DNA of 64,000 nucleotides from the NCBI RefSeq assembly GCF_040802235.1, contig NC_133158.1:26229001-26293000 (forward strand). Reading direction: 5' to 3'. This DNA comes from Manis javanica (Eukaryota > Chordata > Mammalia > Pholidota > Manidae). The notes beneath the pieces are model-generated. The model ran no database searches. It was given only the letters and a program-made list of their open reading frames with translations, and was not told where the DNA came from. Position numbers and translations under genes: made by a program. Shown in pieces: positions 55,096 to 64,000 of this stretch. Position 1 is the stretch's first letter. The number at the start of each line of letters is the position of its first letter.

Positions 55096-56060
55096 AGGGA
55101 TTGTTCCAAAAAGATGTAATTTTTGAGTACCCCCCCTTGCCTTCATTTATGTTCTTGGGTCTCCTCCCATATTGACTCCCACCAATCCCAAGTCCCACTC
55201 TCTACAACACCTATTCATCCTTCAACCACCATAACCTTCTTGGAGAAGACTTCCCAAATTCCTTCCCGGGCTTCAGAGAGTGTTTTGCACACACCTCTCT
55301 TATAGCATATGGCACAGTTTAACTTTCCCTAGGATGTGTGCATGGGCCTGGCCTTCTGCCTCTGTTGGAAAATTGTAATCTTGGGCCAGGCTCTGTCTCT
55401 TAACTCAAGGGGCCCAGTACAGTCCTGGGTCACTTGAGGGCACAAGGGGCTACCCAGACCTATCCCTTTAGCAGGGGCTGTGGGAGGTAGAGGAAGTAGT
55501 TTGGTCATGAAAAATATCTATGACTAGACTCCATTGCTGTTTTAAGAAGATAATTGCTTAAATCTGTTCTAGATGTCATAGATAAGTTGTACATGACTGC
55601 TGTGCCTCAGAAGAACTTAGTGAAATGGGTTGAAGTATAGATACTGGGGCCTTTCCCAGAGAGGCTGGTTCAGTAGGCCAAGGACAGGTGTTGGCCATTT
55701 GTGTTTGTACCAAGTTCCCTGGGTGACTCTGATATGCAGAGCCTGGTGGGAGAACCTCTATTTTTTGTGGGCAAAAATATGAAGTGGAAGGAAGTGTTTT
55801 GACTCTCAAGTAGTTCATAGTCTAGTTGGGGAGACAGAGAAAATGGTAAAAAGGAATTAAGATTTCAACACAAAATATAAATACATGCTATCCAGTTCTT
55901 TGTGGGGAGAGATCCATGCAGGCTGGGTATTAGATAGGACTTCACAGAAAAAAAATGAAACTTCAGCTGGGCCTAGGAGGATGGGTACCCAGTTTATGGG
56001 GTTTTGTGGAATTGAGATGAGTTATTGGACAGATGCATTTATGGGTTTTGTAGTTGTCTG
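55096..56060. other. Unique DNA with possible L2 fragment
   Basis: Positions about 55,150-55,325 (cttcttggagaagacttcccaaattcc; agcatatggcacagttt) resemble an L2 3' region at low identity. No gene is seen. Confidence 0.4.
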
Positions 56061-56064
56061 CTTT

Positions 56065-56260
56065 AAGTCATGGCTGCACCATGTACTGGTTGTGTGACCT
56101 TGGGCAAATAAATGCACATATCTAGGCCTCAGTTTCCATATTTGTTATATGGAAACAACAGTTCTCACCTTAGAAGCTTTTTTCTTGAAAATTAAAAGGG
56201 ATTTATTTATGCAAAAATCTTGGTGTCTGTAAGCCCTTGATAAAGGTGCTCTTTAATAGT
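56065..56260 (+). repeat. MIR SINE relic
   Basis: catgtactggttgtgtgaccttgggcaaa, then ctaggcctcagtttccatatttgttatatgg, fits the MIR core. Confidence 0.8.
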
Positions 56261-58875
56261 AAGTTAAACACAGACACAGAGTTTAGCCTAAATCCTTCTT
56301 TAAGTGAAGTCAGATGTGGCTTGTAGGGACTGAGGACTCAGCAGAAGGAGGGATCTGGGGGAGAAAGGAGTTGATGTACTTTGTGGGCTCCAGTGATTTT
56401 TCTGCTTTGAGGCTTTCAGCCATGACCAAGCACTGATTTAAACCCCAGGCCCAAAGGAGCCCACTTAGGCCTCTCTCTTCTGCTTTGTTTTCTGAGCAAG
56501 CCTGTGGGGCTCTGCAAGCTGGGAATCAGGCTAAAATCAGCTGCAAGTAAGGAATGGGACAACATTTCCCCCAAATCCTATTAAAATAAAACAAAGAAGT
56601 GGAATATGGATGAGAATTATTTTCCTTCTAAATCTTTGTGCCACAGTTTATCACATAATTTTGGATGAAGCTTTAGGATTGTGGGAACCAGAATTTTCTT
56701 TTACTCTGCTTGGCAACCCTGTATCCCTTCCCCAGCCAGCAACAACATTCCTTCTCTGCAAATGATCCGCTAACAGTATTCTTTGTGAGGTGTTACCATG
56801 TGCAGAAGCACTCTTGATATGTGTTGAGCTCACAGTCTCAGTGGCCAGAAATAGGTAACATGTATAGACAGGTTAAAGGGAAATAAGAGAAGGAAAGAAT
56901 CAAAGCAAAAAAGTAAAAGAAAAAAGAGAAGGCAGAAGGGAAGAAGGAAAAAGTTGACAGGAAAAATTGGGTGAGAAAAGTAGGAAGGAAAGAAATACAC
57001 AAGAAAGGAAGGAAAAGAAAGATGAGAGAGAAATTAGAAGCTTCTTATCCTTTCCTGCTTAGACGTCAGTTAAGCCAAGAGCTGTTTGGTCTACTGCCAG
57101 GCACAGCACTGTGCATGCCAACCTTTGTTTAATGAACGAAACACCATTTATTCCCAGGTCTCTGCTGACATCAATCAATAAGGTTGTTTCTCTTACCAAG
57201 GCACTACAGGGCGATAAGGGGAGATGTACAATCAGTGCTAACTAGTAGGAACAACTATTATTTTTGAACTTTAATGAGGTACCAGACAAGAAAGGCAGTT
57301 AATTTCTACCTAATGATCTAATGCAGTCATTGGAGTCATGCTGTGGGGTTGCATCGCTTTTATTGAACAATCTCTCAGTATTGTCTGACCATGTGTCTAG
57401 CACAAAGCCACTGATTTGATTCTGGGGCTGCAGAAAGACGTGGTTATGTAGTCATTTTATAGCATTCATTTTTCTGAACTATGGGGAGAGAATAGGAGAG
57501 AACAACTATTTATTTTTAAAGAGAAATCCAATTGGGTGAAGCCAATTTTTATGGAGCTTGGATATGAACAATAAAAACATAAGCATGTTATCGGTTTCTT
57601 ATGCTGTTGTCTAGGGAATAACCCTAGGTCACTTTTCTGAGTAGTGACCCATTGTGAAAAGACAATATCTACTGCAATTTCCTTAATGCCATCAGTTATT
57701 CTGGGCATTGAAAGATACCTTTTTTATTGTCCATATATAATAAAACATACTGGATGACTCTCTAGATGAATGAACTTTTTTAAACAACTGTGACTTTCAG
57801 AATGCAAAGCCAGGATGGTAAGCAGCCTGCCTCTCCTCCTTGTATAGGCAGACATTTTTATTGATTGCTGCACATTTCCCATCATGTCCAGACACAACCT
57901 CAAAATTATTCTCAGTACAGCACTCCAGGCAGAACTACTAGGTGACTGGAGTTGTCATGTAAGATGAAGCCTTCTGCTATCCCTGATGTACATAATAAGA
58001 AAAAGTTACTTCTCTTTTTTTTCCCCCCTCTGGAAATGCTTAAGGATAAACAGGCTGGACTTTATATTTCCAGCTGAATCACTAAATGACTCATTGCTTG
58101 TTATGTCACTTTGAAAAGTGGATCATTTTAGAAGTTCCACTGGGGAATTTGACAAGATTGTGGAGGCAAGGCTTCGTTTGATTTTTTGAGCTTTTTTGCT
58201 CTACTCCAGACATTGATTGAAAATTGTGTATTTCAGGAGAGAACACAAATAAGTTGCACCATGTGAGAATCCAATCCTTTAAGGTGAGGAAGTTTTCTCT
58301 GATGGCAAGTCAACACCAAGTGACCCTGAATGCTCATGTCTATATGTTTGATTTCCTCCTTCCTTGTATCCAGCAAAGGCAGGCAAATGACGACTCCAAA
58401 CAAAATAATATGATAGGAAAGGATATTAGGCTATAGTTTTCAAACTTGAGAAGTGAAATAGTTTCATTAAAAATGTATTTTTCATAGAATGAGAAAATCA
58501 CAGTCATCATCTTTGGTTGACAAGATTATTAGATTCTTCAGGATTGTTTGAATTTGTTTCACAACTGACACAACACAAATGGCAGCAGAACTTTTTGAAA
58601 AAAGGAAGCAATTTCAAAATCCAATATTGCAAGAAAAAGAAAATGAATTGGCCTTGTCTGTTAGTGTACAATAGCCCTAAAAATATACAACTGCAATTTC
58701 ATGGCTGACCTGTGCTGTAATTTACTTCTGGTGGTTCATTTACTGAAATTTTAATTCTCAGGACTCTCTATTTGGCTAAGAATGGTATATATGTGAAAAC
58801 AGTTACATTGCCTCTCTTGGTAAGGAAAAAAAAGACTGTGTGATGGATATAACTTTAATTTCTGTGATGTAGTAG
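56261..58875. other. Unique DNA with a purine-rich tract, no gene seen
   Basis: A strongly purine-biased GAAA/GGAA tract lies at about 56,870-57,040. The rest is unique AT-rich sequence without supported genes. Confidence 0.45.
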
Positions 58876-58879
58876 AGGC

Positions 58880-59085
58880 GAGCCAAGTCTTTCGAATGCT
58901 TGAATCCTGGCTGTGCAGCCTGAGCAAGTTATCAAACTTCTCTGGACCTTAGTTTCTTCATGTATAACTAGAGAATCATACTTGTCTTATAGGTATTAGG
59001 AGAAGGAGATGTGAGTTAATGCATGTGGAGTGCCTAGCACAGAGCCTGATACATTGGAAAGGCTCAGTAAGTTTTATCTGTTGTT
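58880..59085 (+). repeat. MIR SINE relic
   Basis: gcttgaatcctggctgtgcagcctgagcaagttatcaaacttctctggaccttagtttcttcatg, then gagtgcctagcacagagcctgatacattggaaaggctcagtaag, matches MIR along its length. Confidence 0.88.
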
Positions 59086-59693
59086 TTTTTTATGGCTTTG
59101 AGTGGTAGTGTTCTTTCTGGTTTAGATAGTACTTAGAAAAATGATCTCAGAGTTGCAAAATGGAAAAGCTTCCCAAATCACTTTCCTGTGTTTATATTTT
59201 AAGTTTTTGCATACAGCATTTTTTTCCCACACTTCTTCTGGTAGATTATAAAAATGGCCCAATTCTTCCCTCCCTCTAGCCATATACTTTGTCATGTGAC
59301 CTTAAAGGTTTTCCTATCAAAAAGGGGTCCTATGCCCTGGATCCTGCACTCTAGTGCTCCAACTGTCCTGCTAGGGAAGTGCTGAAGTGGCATGCCATGG
59401 GGCTCCTTGGCTCACACTTGCTTCAGCTCTAGCCGTCCTGCTATGGTGGCCCCAGTGCAATGTGCTCTGAGACCCCCTCACCTGTACCCACTCCATTCCA
59501 GCTGTTCTGAGAGAACAGCCCAGGTGCAGTGTGCCCAGGACCCGGGCCTATGCCCATTCCAGCCCCAGGTATCAAGCCAAAGCCACCAGGCACATGCAGT
59601 TTACGCAGGGAATGCTGCTCCACAAGGCCACTCCTTCAAGACAAGGAGAGGAAGCTATTCCAATTAAGTCATAGAAACACAAAATCAAACAAA

Positions 59694-60320
59694 ATGAAGA
59701 GAGAGAGGAATATATTCTAAACAAAAGATCAAGATAAAACCCCAGAAAAACAGTAATGAGATGAAGTGATTTACTTGATAAAGAGTTGAAAGTAATGGTC
59801 ATAAAGATGCTAACCAAATCTGGAGGAAGAATGAAGGAACACAGTGAGAACTTCAAAAGTTAGAAAATGTAAGAAAGAACCAGTCAGAGCTGAAGAATAC
59901 AATAACTAAAATGAAAAATACACTAGAGAAAATCAACAACAGAACAGATGATACAGAAGAATGGACCAGCAATCTGGAAGACAGTATAGTGGAAATCACC
60001 CAATCATAACAGCAAAAATGATTTTAAAAAATGAGGATAGTTTAAGGGACATCTGAGACAGCATCAAACAGGATAAAATTCACTTATAGGGGTTCTAGAA
60101 GGAGAAGAGAAAAGAAAGGGCCAGAAAATTTATTTGAAGAAATAAGGATGGAAAACTTCCCTAACCTGGAGAAGGAAACAAACCTCCAGGCCTGGAAAGC
60201 ACAGAGACTTCTAAACAAGGTGAATCCAAAGATCCATATCAAGGTATATTATGATTAAAGTGGCAAAAGTTGAAGATAAAGAGAGAATCTAAAAGGCAAT
60301 AAGAGAAAAAAAAAGTAGCA
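59694..60320 (+). pseudogene. L1 ORF1 relic
   Basis: Segments align to L1 ORF1 by order: a coiled-coil part (gaacttcaaaag..., aatcaacaacagaacagatgatacagaag), the ggggttctagaaggagaagag block encoding the RRM start, and the ctaacctggagaaggaaac block. Stops and frameshifts are frequent. The C-terminal domain is cut short by the internal deletion near 60,320. Confidence 0.75.
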
Positions 60321-60369
60321 AATATTAAGAAACATAAAGGAGAAATAGTAAGACAATAATAGGGGATTT

Positions 60370-63300
60370 TAATACCCTAATTACGTTAATAAAGATATCA
60401 TCCAAACAGAAAATCCATTAAGAAACATTGACCTTAAATGACACATTACACTAGATGGAGTTAATAGATACATACAGAACATTTTATCCCCAAAGTGCAG
60501 AACACACATTATTTTCAAGTGCACATGGAATATTCTCCATAACAACTCTGATATTAGGCCATAAAAAAACCCTCAATAAATTCAAGAAAATTGAAATCTC
60601 ATCAAACATTTTTTCTGACCACCATGGTATAAAAACTAGAAATCTATTACAAGAAGACAACTGGAAAAAAACACAATCAATACTAAACAGTGTTATAAAA
60701 CTAGTGGGTCAATGAAGAAAACAAAGAGTAAAGAAAAAAATACCTTGAGACAAAAAATTGGCAACCCAATTTCCAAAATATATGGGGTGGAGCAAAAGCA
60801 GTTCTAAGAGGGAAGTTCATAGTGATACAGGCCTACCTCAAGAAACAAAAAATACCTAAGTAAACAATCTAACATTAGAATTAGATTTAGAAATTAGAGA
60901 AAGAAGAAAAACTAAGCCCAAAGTTAGGAGAGGGAAGGAAATAAAAATTAGAGTGGAAATAGAGACTAAAAAAACAATAGAAAAGATCAGTGAACTAAAA
61001 TCTGGTTCTTTGAAAAGACAAACAAAATTGATACATCTCTAACCAAACTAATTAAGAAAAAAAGAAAGCAGGCCCAAATAAAATAAAATCAGAAATGTTG
61101 GAGGAGAAGTAATAACTGGCACCACAGGAATGCAAAGGATTATAAAACATTAATATAAACAATTATAAATTATGCTCCAAGATTTGGAAAATCTAGAAGA
61201 AATGGATAAATTCTTATAAACACCCAAGCTTCCAAGATTGAATCATGAAGAAATAGAAAATCTAAATAGACTCATTCCAAATAATTGAATCAGTAATGAA
61301 AAACCTCCTAAAAAACAAAGGTCTTAGATCAGATAGCTTCACAGGAGAATTCTCCCAAGCATTTGAAGAAGAGTTAGTACCTATGTTACTCAAATTATTA
61401 CAAAAAATTGAAGATGGAATAATGCTTCCGAATTCATTTTACAAGGCTAACATTACCCTGATACTAAAATCAGACAGACACCACAAAAAAGAATTACAGG
61501 CCAATATGCATGACGAACATAAATGCAAAAGTCCTTAACAAAATATTAGCAAACTGAATTCAACAGTACATTAAAAGGATCACACACCGCAATCAAGTGG
61601 GATTTATTCCCAGAATGAAATGATGGTTTATGTCTGCAAGTCAATCATTGTGATATACCACGTTATCAAAGAGAAGGATAAAAGTTGTATGATATCTCAG
61701 TAGAAGCAGAAAAAACAGTCGACAAAATTCAACATCCATTTATGTTAAAGACTTTCAACAAAGTGGGTAAAGAGAGAATATACCTCAACTTAATAATGGC
61801 CATATATGACAAACCCACAGCTAATATCATACTAAATGGTGGAAAGCTGAAAGTTTTCCTCTAAGATCAGAAACTAGACAAGGGCCTACTCTCACTATTT
61901 TTTCAACATAATAATGGAATGTTAGCTAGCCACAACAATTAGCTAAGGAAAAGAAATAAAATGTATCCAAATGGGTAAGTAAGAAGTAAAGTTGTCACTT
62001 TGCAGATGACATGATACTATATACAGAATACCCTAAAGACTCCACCAAAAAACTATTAGAACTAATAAATGAATTCAGTAAAGTCACAGGATAGAAAATT
62101 AGCATACAGAAATTGGTTGCATTTCTATATACTAATAGCTATCAGAAAAAATTAGGAGAAGAATCTCAGTTATAATTGCATCAAAAAGAATAAATTTAGG
62201 TGTATTTATTCCTAGGAATAAAATCTATTTATTATTCCTATTAGGAATAAATAATATTTATTTATTAGGTAAATAAATAATATTAATTGATTCCTAGGAA
62301 TATTAAAAATAAATGTTTATTATTTCTAGGAATAATTCTTAGCAATAACTTTAACCAAGGAGGTGGAAGACCTATGCTCTGAAAACTAAAAAACACTAAT
62401 GAATGAAATTGAAGGCACCACAAATAGATGGAAAGAGATTTTATGGATCAGAAGAATTAATATTGTTAAAATGTTCATACTGCTCACAGCAGTCTACACA
62501 TTCAGTGCAATCCCCACCAAAATACCAATGACATTTTTCAAAGAACTAAGCAATCCTAAAATTTGTATGGAACCATAAAAGACTCCAGATAGCCAAGGAA
62601 TCTTGAGAAAGAAGGACAAAGCTAGAGGTATCATGCTCCCTATTTCCAACTGTACCACAAAACTATAGTAATCAGAACAGTATGTTCTGACATAGACCAA
62701 TGTCAATAAAAACAGACACATTGACAATGGAAATAGATTAGAATAGAGGGTCCAGAAAGAAACCCACACATATTGGTCCATTGATCCATGACAAAGGAGT
62801 CAAACATACACAATGGAGAAAAGACAGTCTCTTTAATAAATGGTGTTGGGAAAACTGGAAAGCTACATGCAAAAGAATGAAACTGGACCATTGTCTTATA
62901 CCATATACAAAAATAAATTCAAATCGATTAAAGGCTTGAATGTAACAACCGAAGCCATGGAACTTCTAGAAGAAAACATAAGCAGTAGATGCCTGGAAAT
63001 GGGCACTAGCAATACTTTTTTGGATCAGTTTCTGAGGTAAGGGAAACAAGAGCTAAAATAAACAAAAGGGATTACATCAAAATAAAAAGCTTTTGCATAG
63101 TGAAGGAAAACGAAAAGGTAACCTACTGACTGGGATAAGATGTTTGTAAATCATATATCTTAATAAGGGGTAAATAACCAAAATATATAAAGAATTTATA
63201 CAATTTAATATAAAAAAACCTCAATCAAAAAATGGGCAGAGTTGAATAGACAATTTTCCAAAGAAGATAAACAGATGGCCAACAGGCATGATGAAAAGAT

Positions 63301-63830
63301 GCTCACCACCACTAATCATCAGAGAAATGTGTATCAAAACCACAATAAGATATCCCCTCATACCTGTTAGACTGGCTATTATAAAAAAGACAAGTGACAT
63401 TGTTGGTGAGGATGTGGAGAAAAGGAAACCTCATACACCTTTGGTGGAAATGTAAATTTGGGCAGCCACTATAGAAAACAGTATGAAAATGCCAAAAAAA
63501 AAAAAAAAATAGAACAACCATATGATCCTACAATTCCGTATCTGAGTATTCAAAGAAAATGAAAACACCAATTCAAAGAGATATATGCACGCTTAAGTTC
63601 ACTACAGCAGTACAATAGCCAAGATATGGAAGCAACCTAAATGTCCATTGAGAGATGAGTGGATAAAGGCAAAGTAGTACATATATACAATGGAATACTA
63701 TTCAGCCATAAGAAAGAATGGAATCTTACCACTTGCGACAACATGGATGGACTAGAGGGTATTATGCTAAGTGAAATAAGTTAGACACAAAAAGACAAGT
63801 ATCATATGATTTCATTAATATGTGGAATTT
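60370..63830 (+). pseudogene. L1 ORF2 relic
   Basis: Open remnants at 60,455-60,715 (endonuclease; FSSAHGIFS and SDHHGIK), 61,296-61,538 (FTGEFSQAFEEE before the reverse transcriptase) and 62,840-63,040 (C-terminal part) are joined by stop-rich sequence. FADDM is still readable at 61,999-62,013. An AT-rich palindromic block at about 62,195-62,345 interrupts it. Confidence 0.85.
62195..62345. repeat. AT-rich palindromic block inside L1 relic
   Basis: The unit TTCCTAGGAA and variants (cctaggaataaa, cctattaggaataaataa) recur four or more times in both orientations between copies of TAAATAAATAATATT. The block has no counterpart in the other L1 copies of this window. Confidence 0.65.
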
Positions 63831-64000
63831 AAAAAACAAAACAGATGAACTAATCAAAGACAAACAGACTTATATATTCAGGAAACAAACTATTGGTTAT
63901 CTGGAGGGCAAGTAAAATGGGTGAAGGGAGTTAAGAGGTAGAAACTTCCAGTTATAAATAAGTCTTGGGCATGTGATGTACAGCATAGAGAGTATATTCA

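Larger units (their letters stand above)
59340..64000 (+). mobile_element. Old plus-strand L1, internally deleted, runs off window
   Basis: Positions 59,340-59,690 read as an L1 5' UTR end (ccaggcacatgcagtttacgcaggg; aaggccactccttcaagacaaggagagg; tcatagaaacacaaaatc). ORF1 relics run from about 59,694 to 60,320 (gataaagagttgaaagtaatggtcataaagatgctaac; gaagacagtatagtggaaatcaccc). At about 60,320-60,380 the text jumps into the middle of the ORF2 endonuclease. ORF2 relics continue to about 63,830 and 3' UTR to the window end. The 3' end is not in the window. Confidence 0.9.

Overview
The window is nuclear DNA of a placental mammal. Evidence: ancient eutherian repeats (MIR, L2, MLT1, MER5A, MER20 types), several L1 elements of different age, (CA)n/(TG)n microsatellites, a class I endogenous retrovirus, and no operon-like gene packing. 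I see no Alu, carnivore tRNA-Lys SINE, Bov-B or equine SINE, and lineage-specific SINEs are strikingly scarce. This points to a SINE-poor laurasiatherian; a pangolin is one candidate (inference, low confidence). No host protein-coding exon, tRNA or rRNA gene could be supported, so the locus reads as intergenic or deep intronic DNA.

Layout. 1-14.4 kb is mostly unique AT-rich DNA with old repeats, one small CpG-rich patch (about 6.37-6.61 kb) and a TA/TG microsatellite. 14.48-18.98 kb is an old minus-strand L1 interrupted by a younger minus-strand L1 3' fragment that carries retroviral sequence. 19-31 kb is unique DNA with old repeats and a minus-strand solo LTR (22,348-22,773) flanked by a 5-bp target duplication. 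31,052-40,028 is a full-length plus-strand gammaretrovirus-like provirus: 249-bp LTRs, 5-bp target duplication, tRNA-Phe primer site, an open gag, pol and env each broken by in-frame stops, and an extra ORF between env and the 3' LTR. 40.35-48.41 kb is a near full-length minus-strand L1 (5' UTR, ORF1, ORF2, very long 3' UTR) inserted into an L2. 48.4-59.3 kb is unique DNA with MIR, L2, MLT1 and L1 relics. From about 59.34 kb to the window end lies an old, internally deleted plus-strand L1.

Most interesting observation. The young L1 family has a chimeric 3' end. After the normal L1 3' UTR with its G-rich tract and a residual A-rich tail come, in L1-sense order: a stretch resembling a betaretroviral integrase C-terminus, an envelope transmembrane-subunit segment, a polypurine-tract-like sequence, a U3-R-like segment and AATAAA plus poly(A). 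Two copies about 24 kb apart share the same junctions, and a third short copy holds only the LTR-like tail. This fits an L1 that carried the 3' end of a retrovirus along by 3' transduction and then amplified as a subfamily.

The provirus is young: its LTRs differ at 3 of 249 positions and all three are CpG transitions. It can probably still make Gag but not complete Pro-Pol or Env.
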